Shown in pieces: positions 1 through 8,062 of a stretch of 64,000 nt of DNA. The DNA is from an uncultured SAR116 cluster alpha proteobacterium (lineage in GTDB: Bacteria; Pseudomonadota; Alphaproteobacteria; Puniceispirillales; Puniceispirillaceae): positions 62,001 through 126,000 of the forward strand of contig CACPDC010000002.1 of the NCBI GenBank assembly GCA_902632595.1, written 5' to 3'. The position numbers were made by a program, and so were the translations under genes. Position 1 is the stretch's first letter. Every line of letters begins with the position of its first letter. The notes below the pieces were generated by a model. It made no database searches, had not been told where the DNA came from, and saw only the letters and a program-made list of their open reading frames with translations.

Positions 1-331
1 TTATATGGCACATTATGACAGAACTTTCGGAACCCCATCTTTTCTAACTGATTTTCCAGGTCTAACAAAAGAGTCTGCAATCTGGCTTGGCAAAAAAAAG
101 ATTGCTAGTTTTGGAGTAGAGGCTCTGAGTCCTGGAAGACCTGGAAAAAATAATTTTGAAGTTCATTTAGTCTGCCGTGATTGGGGCTTTACTCATATGG
201 AAGGTCTAACAAACTTGCACAAAGTGGTTGGCATAGGACGTTTTCAATTCGCAGGTTTTCCATTAAAAATAAGAGGAGGCACAGGTAGCCCAATTCGTGC
301 CGTCGCTATAATAAATGATTCGGAAAAGTAA
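1..331 (+). CDS. Cyclase-family protein (kynurenine formamidase-like), C-terminal part only
   Basis: The reading frame is open from the window edge to a TAA at 329-331, so this is the 3' end of a longer gene and the Met at position 5 is probably internal. The visible end has the tail typical of the cyclase/KynB-like metal-dependent hydrolase family: an E-G-L-T-N-L segment (family: E-x-L-x-N-L), then a core ending PLKIRGGTGSPIRAVA. The N-terminal metal-binding HxGTHxD-type motif must lie outside the window. Such enzymes hydrolyse N-formylkynurenine or related amides; the substrate cannot be told from this end. It runs just upstream of the LysE gene with only 5 bases between them. Confidence 0.75.
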   Translation, partial: YMAHYDRTFGTPSFLTDFPGLTKESAIWLGKKKIASFGVEALSPGRPGKNNFEVHLVCRDWGFTHMEGLTNLHKVVGIGRFQFAGFPLKIRGGTGSPIRAVAIINDSEK

Positions 332-336
332 ATTAA

Positions 337-963
337 GTGATAAATTCCCCTTTCATGAATGGGTTTTTTCTAGGATTGTCATTAATCCTCGCAATTGGTG
401 CCCAAAACAGTTTTGTAATAAGGCAAGGATTGGCACGAAATCAAATTGTGTTGACCGTAGTTTTCTGCGCACTAGCTGACATTTTTCTAATTTTTTTTGG
501 TATAAGTGGACTTGGACTGATTGCAGAAAAGTTTTTTAATTCTTTTCGTCAATGGATATTCATTTTGGCCGCATTATGGATTGGTTGGTATGGGATATCT
601 CATGCACATAATGCATTTAGATCGTATAACCGAGAGCTTCAGGATTTCAACCCTGACACTTTGACAGTTATGCAAACTCTCACTAAATTGATTATTCTAA
701 CATTTTTGAACCCACATGTATATTTGGATACTGTATTACTTATCGGCATTGTATCGCTTCAATATGAAGAATTAGAAGCATGGATTTTTGGCTGTGGTGC
801 TTCATTAGCAAGTATCGTGTTTTTCTGCTCTCTTGGATTTGGGGCAACTGCTGTTTCTTCATTTTTTAATAATAGAATGGCCTGGAGAATTTTAGATAGC
901 CTAATTTCAGGCATAATGTTCTTCATTTCCTTTAAACTAATTTTTCAAAGTGGCATACTTTAA
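337..963 (+). CDS. LysE/ArgO-family amino-acid exporter
   Basis: Integral inner-membrane protein of 208 residues with about six hydrophobic segments. The N-terminal region G-L-S-L-I-L-A-I-G-A-Q-N-S-F-V-I-R-Q-G is the hallmark of the LysE/ArgO exporters of basic amino acids, and the internal F-L-N-P-H-V-Y-L-D-T segment is the second family signature. The predicted job is export of lysine/arginine-like amino acids. The GTG at 337 lies five bases after the preceding stop; the in-frame ATG at 355 is an alternative start. Probably co-transcribed with the cyclase-family gene. No adjacent LysR-type regulator (ArgP-like) is seen. Confidence 0.85.
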   Translation: MINSPFMNGFFLGLSLILAIGAQNSFVIRQGLARNQIVLTVVFCALADIFLIFFGISGLGLIAEKFFNSFRQWIFILAALWIGWYGISHAHNAFRSYNRELQDFNPDTLTVMQTLTKLIILTFLNPHVYLDTVLLIGIVSLQYEELEAWIFGCGASLASIVFFCSLGFGATAVSSFFNNRMAWRILDSLISGIMFFISFKLIFQSGIL

Positions 964-1066
964 TAAGACCGCGTTTTCTTGAAAAAATTTCGGAATAGAA
1001 TAAGAGTATCATCTTGAAATCAATCATTAACGTGTCAGAAATTATAAAATATCTAGGAGTAAAACC

Positions 1067-1342
1067 TTGAGAGCTATATTAATTTTAAAGATTGCTATTG
1101 GCAGTTTGGTTTTAAATTATTCATCTGCATTTGCGCATATTTGTGAGCTGTCAGGTACCGAAACAGCGGATATAATTAAATACAATCAATGCGTGGCGGA
1201 TCAAGATCGGGAGACTAAAATAAATAAGAAGATAAGTGGTTACGAAGATGAAATCAAAGAGTTAGTGCAGGATAATATTAGATTAAAAAGACGACTGGCA
1301 AAAATTAAAAGTGCACTATCCACTATCATATCAAATTACTAA
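1067..1342 (+). CDS. Small secreted coiled-coil protein, function unknown
   Basis: A 91-residue protein with a hydrophobic N-terminal signal-like segment (residues 1-23, ending S-S-A-F-A) followed by a short Cys-containing stretch (HICEL ... NQCV) and then a charged helical region, about residues 45-85, with heptad-like spacing (EIKELVQDNIRLKRRLAKIK). The TTG start is favoured because AGGAG sits 6 bases before it. A periplasmic protein is likely. The two cysteines could pair. I do not recognise a family. Confidence 0.6.
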   Translation: MRAILILKIAIGSLVLNYSSAFAHICELSGTETADIIKYNQCVADQDRETKINKKISGYEDEIKELVQDNIRLKRRLAKIKSALSTIISNY

Positions 1343-1510
1343 AATTCATATTTTTATCTGTTAAAATACTGGATTTCAGTCAGCATCATGCTATATTTTA
1401 GGGAAAAATTCAAGCGGAACAATTGTAGTAGATGATTTAGCCACAAGAAAATAAGTTAGTTTTATTTTAATGACAATTTTATAGATATGTTTTGATTAAT
1501 GAGGCAAGTA

Positions 1511-2650
1511 ATGAGTGCTCTTAGAGACGATGTTGATCCAGATGGACTTTTAGAATTTTCAGTTGTTTTTTCTGATCGATCCCTTAATTCTATGTCCATA
1601 GCTTTTGGAGATGTAATGCGAGACATATCTCGCATTCTAAAAAAAGCTTATAACGCAGAAGCTTTGGCTGTTGTACCAGGAGGTGGAACATATGGAATGG
1701 AGGCTATTGCCAGACAGTTTACAACTAATAAATCTGCGCTAATAATTCGGAACGGATGGTTTTCCTACAGATGGTCACAAATTTTAGATGCAGGCGACAT
1801 TGCGAAATCGCAAACGATAATAAAGGCTGCGCAAATTTCTGACGAGCCCAACTCTTGTTTCGCACCAGCTTCAATTGACAAAATAACAGAAGAAATAGCT
1901 TCCCAAAAACCTGATATTGTATTCTGTCCTCACGTGGAAACGTCTGCTGGTATATTAGTGCCAGATAATTTTTTAAAGCAAGTGTCTGAAGCTGTGCATA
2001 AAGTTGGTGGTTTGTTTGTTCTGGATTGTGTTGCTAGCGGAACCTTGTTTGTGGATATGCAAGCGTGCGGCGTAGACATATTGCTCACGGCACCTCAAAA
2101 AGGATGGAGCGCCAGCCCTTGTGCTGCAGCGGTAATGATGTCAGATAACGGTCGCAAAATGTTGGACAGAACAAAAAGCTCAAGTTTCGCAAATGATTTA
2201 AAAAAGTGGACAGAAATAATGGAAGTTTATGAGCAGGGAAAGCACGCATATCACGCAACCATGCCAACGGACTCACTCCGATTATTTAGAGATGCACTTT
2301 TGGAAACAGAAAAATTCGGTCTGAATGAGATAAAAAACGCACAGACTGAATTAGGCAAAAGGTGTCGTGAAGTGATTGAGCAGTATGGATACAAATCCGT
2401 CGCAGCAGATGATTACAAAGCGCCTAGTGTAATTGTAAGCTATACAGATGATATTGACATCAAGTCAGGGAAAAAATTTATGCAGGCAGGTATGCAGGTG
2501 GCTGCTGGAGTTCCTTTGGAGTGTGGAGAGCCAGAAGGGTTTTCCACTTTCCGAATAGGTTTATTTGGTCTGGATAAATTAAAAGATATTGATAGAACAG
2601 TGGCAAATCTTAGGAATACTCTTGAAACAATTCGAGGTCAAAATACATAA
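1511..2650 (+). CDS. Class V aminotransferase (alanine-glyoxylate / serine-pyruvate type)
   Basis: PLP-dependent fold-type I enzyme of about 380 residues. Visible landmarks are the PGGGTYGMEA segment near residue 55 (phosphate-binding region), V-L-D-C-V-A-S-G containing the PLP-ring Asp, and T-A-P-Q-K-G-W with the Schiff-base lysine near residue 197. The family transfers an amino group between alanine or serine and glyoxylate or pyruvate; exact substrates cannot be read from sequence. The ATG at 1511 is preferred to the in-frame ATG at 1499 because an AGG sits 6 bases before it, whereas 1499 has no ribosome-binding site. Stands alone on the plus strand, convergent with the gene at 2737. Confidence 0.85.
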   Translation: MSALRDDVDPDGLLEFSVVFSDRSLNSMSIAFGDVMRDISRILKKAYNAEALAVVPGGGTYGMEAIARQFTTNKSALIIRNGWFSYRWSQILDAGDIAKSQTIIKAAQISDEPNSCFAPASIDKITEEIASQKPDIVFCPHVETSAGILVPDNFLKQVSEAVHKVGGLFVLDCVASGTLFVDMQACGVDILLTAPQKGWSASPCAAAVMMSDNGRKMLDRTKSSSFANDLKKWTEIMEVYEQGKHAYHATMPTDSLRLFRDALLETEKFGLNEIKNAQTELGKRCREVIEQYGYKSVAADDYKAPSVIVSYTDDIDIKSGKKFMQAGMQVAAGVPLECGEPEGFSTFRIGLFGLDKLKDIDRTVANLRNTLETIRGQNT

Positions 2651-2736
2651 CATTTCGCTGACTTCATTACTTAATTTTTAGGTAATGTTAATATTGCGCC
2701 TCTTTTCAAGTCGACAAGCGATATTATTTTTTGGTT

Positions 2737-3387
2737 TTACAGCTTTTCAGAAAACTTTTGCTCGGAAAAGCGTCTCGCAAATGCCTCCTGTGCCTCTAAA
2801 GGTAAAACGCCGGTTGCATCCCATTGTTTTTTATTGAAATCTGTCGTTTCTAATTCAGACCTAAATGTGTCATTCAATCTATTGATCATATTAAACATGG
2901 ATGATGCGAGAGTTATTTCCACTATCTCTGCATCCGAGAACTGTGTCCGCATCTTATCCCAAAGCGGCCCGTCATTCTGTGCTTTGTTAAGGGTGACAGC
3001 TTCCGCCCATTCTATAGCAATTTTTTCTTTATCGTTAAATTCGTTACTAGTTTTATAACTATCATCAACCATGAGTGCAATTTGGTTTTCAGAATAACCA
3101 AGACCCTGCGCATAGATACTAGTATGTGATGTGCAATAATTACATTCATTTGTCATAGAAGTTTTGACACAAGCTAATCCCCTCAAGCCTACATCAGAGT
3201 TTGCGCCTAACCCTTCCTGTCGTGTTGAAGTGAGAAAACCTAGAAACCATCTAGCAATTTTTGGAGAAGTGTTTGTCAGTATCTTTAAAAGGTTGGATGA
3301 CCTGCCAAGAAACATGTTAGAAGCTTCTAATATTTCGGCTTCACCGTCTGTCACTTTGTCTGGGTTGACGCCTTGTATTCGTTGCAT
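2737..3387 (-). CDS. Carboxymuconolactone decarboxylase/AhpD-like (peroxidase-related) protein
   Basis: An all-helical protein of 216 residues with the AhpD-type redox motif C-N-Y-C-T-S-H (CxxC followed by xxH), the catalytic cysteine pair and proton-relay histidine of alkylhydroperoxidase-like enzymes. Total length and C-terminal sequence (A-x-S-M-F-N-M-I-N-R-L-N-D) match the uncharacterised peroxidase-related branch of the CMD family. It could reduce organic hydroperoxides, but no partner (lipoamide system) is visible. The start has a good AAGGAG site. A paralogue with the same motifs lies at 5194-5847. Confidence 0.8.
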   Translation of the reverse strand: MQRIQGVNPDKVTDGEAEILEASNMFLGRSSNLLKILTNTSPKIARWFLGFLTSTRQEGLGANSDVGLRGLACVKTSMTNECNYCTSHTSIYAQGLGYSENQIALMVDDSYKTSNEFNDKEKIAIEWAEAVTLNKAQNDGPLWDKMRTQFSDAEIVEITLASSMFNMINRLNDTFRSELETTDFNKKQWDATGVLPLEAQEAFARRFSEQKFSEKL

Positions 3388-3487
3388 TATCTGCTCCTTA
3401 TCAAATAGTTTTGTTATTGCGACTAATTTTTTATAGTCACATCATTAATCCAAAAGGGTATCTCTCTAACTTGTCAAACTGCATATT

Positions 3488-4558
3488 TTATATAAACGGT
3501 GCGACTTTCTCAGATGTTAAAATCATAGAACGTTTAGCTAAGTCAGCATCTGCCCAGTCCATACCAGCATACATTAAAGTGCCAAATTCTCCTACCTCTT
3601 CTTTGAATACATTAAGGTCATCTATAACTTTATCTGCTGTACCCCAAATTATCATTTTTTCACAAACATCCTCAAATTTTACGTCCTCATCTGCTTGATT
3701 AATGTCACTTTTAAATAGTCCAATTTTACCCATAGCAGAAAATTTCGTAAAAAGCTGTTTGTAATAATAAACATAAGGACTGTCTGGTCCTAAAGCATAT
3801 TCTTTCGCTGTATTTAAATCATCGGCGACAAAAACGGCTTTAGCAACACGCCAATTAGAAGGGTCTGCAACGCGGTTTATTCTAGCACAACCCTCAGAGT
3901 ATTTTTGCCAATGAGAAGCCACCCAGATAGGCATAATTATGTCTGCACTAATCGGATCCCAACCTCGGGCCGCGGCTTCACTTACGCCTTTAGAAAAAGG
4001 TGCAACCGCAGTTACGACAATAGGTGGATGAGGTTGTTGCAAGGGCTTTGTCATAATGCCCTGTCCGATTTCTTTCATCATAGTATTTTCAGTGGATACC
4101 TGCCAATATTTGCCCGAAATGTTGTATGGTGGCTCACTTTGCCATATCTCTAACACCATATTTATACCTTCCAAAAACATTTCTGCACGATCTTTATTTA
4201 AAGTTCCAAACAATTCCGCGTCGGATATGAGACCACCTGGAGATATGCCAAAATTAAACCGACCTCCAAGCATATGATCAAGCATAGCAACCTGCCCTGC
4301 GATATGAACAGGATGGAGATTTGGGATGTTAACTGTCCCGGTTCCCAGTCGTATTTGCTTTGTTTGATAGGCAAGCGATGCCATAAACATACCACAGGAT
4401 GTTATATTTTCTGCACTATCAGACAGATGCTCGCCCGCGTATGCTTCAACAAATTCTAACTCATCAGCAAGCAAAATTGCTTGTCTATCTTCATTCAAAC
4501 ATCTTTGCCAATTTTTCCCAATTGGATGAACTGGACGAGTAAAAAAACCTAGCTTCAT
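3488..4558 (-). CDS. Luciferase-like (LLM class) flavin-dependent monooxygenase
   Basis: A 356-residue TIM-barrel oxidoreductase. It opens M-K-L-G-F-F-T-R-P-V-H-P, has E-A-Y-A-G-E-H-L-S-D near residue 37, R-L-G-T-G-T-V-N-I-P-N-L-H-P near residue 71 and the L-D-H-M-L-G-G-R-F-N-F-G-I-S-P-G-G motif near residue 93: the classic FMN-binding layout of bacterial luciferase/alkanal monooxygenase relatives. Uses reduced FMN and O2 to oxygenate an unknown small organic substrate. Start supported by an AGGGAGA site. The divergent gap upstream (4559-4743) and an AhpD-like gene just downstream suggest one minus-strand transcription unit handling oxidised organics. Confidence 0.87.
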   Translation of the reverse strand: MKLGFFTRPVHPIGKNWQRCLNEDRQAILLADELEFVEAYAGEHLSDSAENITSCGMFMASLAYQTKQIRLGTGTVNIPNLHPVHIAGQVAMLDHMLGGRFNFGISPGGLISDAELFGTLNKDRAEMFLEGINMVLEIWQSEPPYNISGKYWQVSTENTMMKEIGQGIMTKPLQQPHPPIVVTAVAPFSKGVSEAAARGWDPISADIIMPIWVASHWQKYSEGCARINRVADPSNWRVAKAVFVADDLNTAKEYALGPDSPYVYYYKQLFTKFSAMGKIGLFKSDINQADEDVKFEDVCEKMIIWGTADKVIDDLNVFKEEVGEFGTLMYAGMDWADADLAKRSMILTSEKVAPFI

Positions 4559-4743
4559 ATAAAATCTCCCTAATTTTATTCTGCCCTGTCCTCTACCTAT
4601 AAGCCAAGTATAAGTTTTATTTTTTTCCCAAAAAAATTATGCTAAAATTTTGCTATTTTTTAGCTACGATTAAAATTCGTTATACATTGACACTCAATGA
4701 TATGATTGAGCACCATGTTTCTGTATTTTGTTAGGTAAGAACT

Positions 4744-5178
4744 ATGCATTTTATAAAAAAAATTTTGGTACATTCTTTCTTAATACTATTCTTCACAACT
4801 GGCACAGTATCAATATGCAACTCAGAAACAATTGACGATTTAGTTCGACGTGAAGGCTTATTTTATCTCAAATTTACAGATGTTCCATTTAATGGCGAAT
4901 TAGAGGGTATTCAACAAGGACTCATTTCAGAAGGAAGAAAACAAGGACAGTGGTTGGAATTCTGGGTCACAGGTCAACTAAAAAGTAAAGGCATGTATAA
5001 TGACGGTAAAAAAACGGGGACCTGGCTTTTTTTCTTTACTAATGGGCAACTTCTTGGAAAAGGTGATTATTTGGAAGATAAAGAAACCGGACAATGGCAA
5101 TTTTATTTTAGAGATGGAAAAATCAATCAAGAAAAATCTGGAAATTATATGGAAGGTAAAAAAAGTATACCCGAATAA
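4744..5178 (+). CDS. Secreted MORN-repeat (YwqK-like) protein
   Basis: A 144-residue protein with a signal peptide (basic start, hydrophobic run to about residue 27) followed by three antitoxin-YwqK-type MORN variants of the form G-x-W-x-x-[FW]-x-x-x-G-[QK]-L/I: at about residues 64-79, 87-102 and 110-125. Despite the family nickname, secretion argues against an antitoxin role; such repeats are usually surface or periplasmic interaction modules. The stop lies 15 bases before the next gene, so the two are probably co-transcribed. Confidence 0.75.
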   Translation: MHFIKKILVHSFLILFFTTGTVSICNSETIDDLVRREGLFYLKFTDVPFNGELEGIQQGLISEGRKQGQWLEFWVTGQLKSKGMYNDGKKTGTWLFFFTNGQLLGKGDYLEDKETGQWQFYFRDGKINQEKSGNYMEGKKSIPE

Positions 5179-5193
5179 AAAAGGAGATGTCCG

Positions 5194-5847
5194 TTGACAC
5201 GTATACAAAAAATTAAAAAGAAAGCGATCGGGCCGCAATTTGTAGAGTTTTATTCTGCAGTTGAGAATTTACTAGGAAGAGTACCCAATTTTTATAAAAC
5301 GTTTAGTAATTCACCTCTTCTTGCTATGACATTTCTACCTATTAATGCACTTGCTCAAAGAGAATGGGATGGTACGAGCATAAGCGGCAAAATCAAAGAA
5401 CTCATTGTAATAAAGACTAGTCACACAAACGGGTGTAAATACTGTTATGCCCACAATACGTCCCTTGGCAGAGCAGCAGGAATTACCAATGAGCAAATTG
5501 AAGCTATCTCAAAAAATGAAGTTTCTGAATCAGCGCTTTTCAATACCCAAGAAGTACTAGCAATTAAATGGGCAGAGGCTGTAACATTAAATCTGGCGGC
5601 CAAAAATAATGAACTTTTCGAAGAATTAAAGATCAATTTCACCGAAAAACAAATAGCAGAGATGACGATTTTATGCGCAATGTTCAATATGATAAATAGA
5701 ATTAACGATTCTCTGGATGTTGAACTTGAAGATACGAGCGAAATAGATAAAATACAAAAATCATTAATTTTAGAGCCAAAAAGAATGACTGATTATTTAA
5801 CTTGGTTAGCTAATTTTTGGCAAAAAGAATATCCATCGACAGAATAG
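5194..5847 (+). CDS. Second carboxymuconolactone decarboxylase/AhpD-like protein
   Basis: A paralogue of the protein at 2737-3387: 217 residues, the C-K-Y-C-Y-A-H motif (CxxC plus His) near residue 85, I-K-W-A-E-A-V-T-L-N and the C-terminal M-F-N-M-I-N-R-I-N-D that both copies share. The TTG start is supported by AAGGAG 7 bases upstream. Likely redox or peroxide chemistry; substrate unknown. It sits 15 bases after the MORN gene. The two copies on opposite strands flanking the monooxygenase may be an old inverted duplication. Confidence 0.8.
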   Translation: MTRIQKIKKKAIGPQFVEFYSAVENLLGRVPNFYKTFSNSPLLAMTFLPINALAQREWDGTSISGKIKELIVIKTSHTNGCKYCYAHNTSLGRAAGITNEQIEAISKNEVSESALFNTQEVLAIKWAEAVTLNLAAKNNELFEELKINFTEKQIAEMTILCAMFNMINRINDSLDVELEDTSEIDKIQKSLILEPKRMTDYLTWLANFWQKEYPSTE

Positions 5848-5996
5848 GTCACCAATAATGTAAATATTATTCTTATCCATTTAGCTTCAAGGAAAGAAAT
5901 TTTTATGTTTGTCTATTACCGGAATAAAATTTCAAGATATTTCAAATTGAACTTAAGCAAATAATATTTTAAGTGTTGAAAGGATTAGGAATAAAT

Positions 5997-6317
5997 ATGC
6001 AAATAAATATTACTATTCAGACGTTTAAAACCGAAAACGAATTAGAACTTAGTGTAATGCGGTGGGACAAAATTAAGAATGAGTTTATGCCAAAGTTTCA
6101 GCAGATGGGACTCACTAGATACACAACAAGTAAAATTTTAACTGAACAGAATAAATTTCAGCTCAGCCATATCTTTGAATATAAAGATAATGAATCTGCT
6201 AAAAACTGCATAGCCATTTGGCGTGAAATAGAATTAAAATGGAGCGAAAAAATTGAAAATACCACAACAAGTTTTAGGGGAAAGATGATAGACCGATTTG
6301 ATTTTGAGCAGAAATAA
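5997..6317 (+). CDS. Small dimeric alpha/beta-barrel-like protein
   Basis: 106 residues from the ATG at 5997, which has a GGA-rich site 8 bases upstream; a GTG 24 bases earlier is a weaker alternative. The pattern (beta-strand start M-Q-I-N-I-T-I-Q-T-F, then a helical W-D-K-I-K-N-E-F-M-P-K-F, then Q-L-S-H-I-F-E-Y and a helix with an alternating pattern) looks like a single ferredoxin-like ABM domain such as DUF6176 or NIPSNAP. That assignment is by eye only. The TAA overlaps the next ATG (TAATG), indicating translational coupling. Confidence 0.5.
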   Translation: MQINITIQTFKTENELELSVMRWDKIKNEFMPKFQQMGLTRYTTSKILTEQNKFQLSHIFEYKDNESAKNCIAIWREIELKWSEKIENTTTSFRGKMIDRFDFEQK

Positions 6318-6799
6318 TGACGCGAAATATTGAACTAGGTAAATTTGTAATCATACTTGTTAGTTTTTCAATAATGATTAAAACAGCGGATGTGATGGCT
6401 GATATGGATAGGAAAGGCATTATTTGCTCAATGGAGGATGGCTTTGATTATGGATACTCTTTTAACAATGGGGAAGTTCTTAGCTACAAGTTTATTGTAA
6501 CTAATAATAAAGTGTTATCTAATATTTCATTACTTGGTCAATACGTTGATAAAACTGAATATTTAGAATGGAAAATTCAATTCTCAAGCAGAATATTTTG
6601 GTTTCGATTTAATAAAAAAACAAATTTTCTAACAACAGAAAGCGAACAAGCTCAGATAAGTTTCAACCATAAATGTCAGACGTTTGACTTGATGGAATGG
6701 AACCAGCACCTCTCAGGATTAAGTGATATGTATCAATTTGAATATGATAAATATTTGAAATCGAGTGACGAATATAATAAAGGGTTAAATTTGAATTGA
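6317..6799 (+). CDS. Probable exported protein, unknown
   Basis: 160 residues, starting at an ATG that overlaps the stop of the previous gene. Residues 10-30 form a hydrophobic stretch ending T-A-D-V-M-A-D, compatible with a signal peptide. The rest is beta-rich and polar with two cysteines (I-I-C-S near residue 36 and K-C-Q near residue 117) that could form a disulphide. No family recognised. Operon position with the ABM-like gene is its only functional clue. Confidence 0.55.
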   Translation: MTRNIELGKFVIILVSFSIMIKTADVMADMDRKGIICSMEDGFDYGYSFNNGEVLSYKFIVTNNKVLSNISLLGQYVDKTEYLEWKIQFSSRIFWFRFNKKTNFLTTESEQAQISFNHKCQTFDLMEWNQHLSGLSDMYQFEYDKYLKSSDEYNKGLNLN

Positions 6800-6909
6800 T
6801 AAGAAATAAAAATTTTCGATGGTTTTAGAAACATAAAGCCTTATGAACCAAGTGGAGAGGGTATTAAAAAAAATTATATAATTAATTAATTTTGGGTCAT
6901 TTAAAATAA

Positions 6910-6984
6910 TGGTGGAGCGTACTGGGATTGAACCAGTGACCCCCACGATGTCAACGTGGTGCTCTCCCGCTGAGCTAACGCTCC
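6910..6984 (-). tRNA. tRNA-Val (anticodon GAC)
   Basis: A complete cloverleaf on the minus strand: 7-bp acceptor GGAGCGT/ACGCTCC, D arm GCTC-AGCGGGA-GAGC, anticodon stem CCACG/CGTGG with loop TTGACAT (anticodon GAC, valine), variable GGGTC, T arm ACTGG-TTCAATC-CCAGT, discriminator A and an encoded CCA. Total 75 bases. A promoter lies just upstream at 7002-7030. Confidence 0.97.
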
Positions 6985-7001
6985 CAACTTATTTTTCTTT
7001 T

Positions 7002-7030
7002 TTACTAACTACCCTTGCGATTCCTGTCAA
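7002..7030 (-). promoter_or_regulatory. Sigma-70 type promoter of tRNA-Val
   Basis: On the minus strand, TTGACA (7030-7025) is separated by 17 bases from TAGTAA (7007-7002). Initiation about 7-10 bases later would leave a very short leader before the tRNA at 6984. Confidence 0.7.
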
Positions 7031-7144
7031 GCAAAGTGTGTAACTCAAGTCTTGCAAAATTAAAATAAGGCAATTTAATTAAAAATTGATTAGATAATCA
7101 ATAAAAACGCTTAAGTTTTCCGGATAAATGGGTATGTTATAATT

Positions 7145-8047
7145 ATGCCCCAGAATAGTACTTATTTTTCATTCAACACTCGTTTTGAAACAACCACATT
7201 GGACGCTTTCGTAATAACAGAGCCGTCTCTTCTAAAACCAGAAAAGGTCGGTGGTGAAAATTTAAATTCCCCTATTATTTTGTCAGTTCCACATGGAGGT
7301 AGATTTTACCCATCTGAGATGATTAAATATGCAAACTTAAAGGAAATGCGAACACTTGAAGATATTGGTTCGGATGTTATTGTTATGCCTTTAATCAACT
7401 CTGAGCAGTCAGCTATTAAAGCGAATTGTAGTAGAGCAATTATTGACGTAAACAGACCAAAAACAGCACTTGATCCAAAATTAAACCCTATCGCTTACAA
7501 CGGAAAATTTCCAAATCCGAAAGATAGATGGCAACGATACATAAATTCTGGTTATGGGGTTATACCGCGTCTTTCCTCGGGCCGTCACCCTCTGTACAAA
7601 ATGGAACCAACAATATCATCAGTTGAAAAAAGGATAAAATACTGGCATCAGCCTTTTCATCAATTAATATCTGAAGCTGTAGATGAAGCACAAAAATTAT
7701 TCCAAAAAACCTTATTATTAGATATTCACACTATGCCGCAATCATCTCCTGAACTTCCAGATATTGTGATAGGTAATTTAAATGGGGTTAGTGCTTCGAA
7801 AGAATTTATTTACTTAATTACGAATATTCTTGAACAATTCGATTTAACATACTCTATGAACATACCTTATGCGGGTGGATACATCACAGAACATCATGGG
7901 GACCCAAGTGAACATAGACATGCTATCCAAATAGAAATAAATAGAAACCTTTATTTGAGTAAAAATTACATAATTAATAATAAAAATATTAATGAGTTAA
8001 GTGAGGTACTTAAGAGAATTATTGAATCTGTAAGCTCTGTTTGCTAA
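7145..8047 (+). CDS. N-formylglutamate amidohydrolase
   Basis: Zinc-dependent amidohydrolase of 300 residues. Family motifs: I-L-S-V-P-H-G-G-R-F-Y-P near residue 50 (metal ligand His), A-I-I-D-V-N-R-P near residue 99, L-L-L-D-I-H-T-M-P near residue 195 (metal ligands) and the G-G-Y-I-T-E-H-H-G-D-P segment near residue 243. Hydrolyses N-formyl-L-glutamate to formate and glutamate, the last step of one histidine-degradation route. No other hut genes are visible nearby, so it may act on other N-acyl amino acids. Convergent with der. Confidence 0.88.
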   Translation: MPQNSTYFSFNTRFETTTLDAFVITEPSLLKPEKVGGENLNSPIILSVPHGGRFYPSEMIKYANLKEMRTLEDIGSDVIVMPLINSEQSAIKANCSRAIIDVNRPKTALDPKLNPIAYNGKFPNPKDRWQRYINSGYGVIPRLSSGRHPLYKMEPTISSVEKRIKYWHQPFHQLISEAVDEAQKLFQKTLLLDIHTMPQSSPELPDIVIGNLNGVSASKEFIYLITNILEQFDLTYSMNIPYAGGYITEHHGDPSEHRHAIQIEINRNLYLSKNYIINNKNINELSEVLKRIIESVSSVC

Positions 8048-8062
8048 TTATAGTACAGGTTT

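Noticed and set aside
2834-3698. Plus-strand ORFs opposite the CMD and LLM genes
   Set aside because: Fully antisense to well-supported genes and without motifs.
4744-5178. YwqK-like MORN protein as a toxin-antitoxin antitoxin
   Set aside because: It has a signal peptide and no adjacent toxin, so the family nickname is misleading here.
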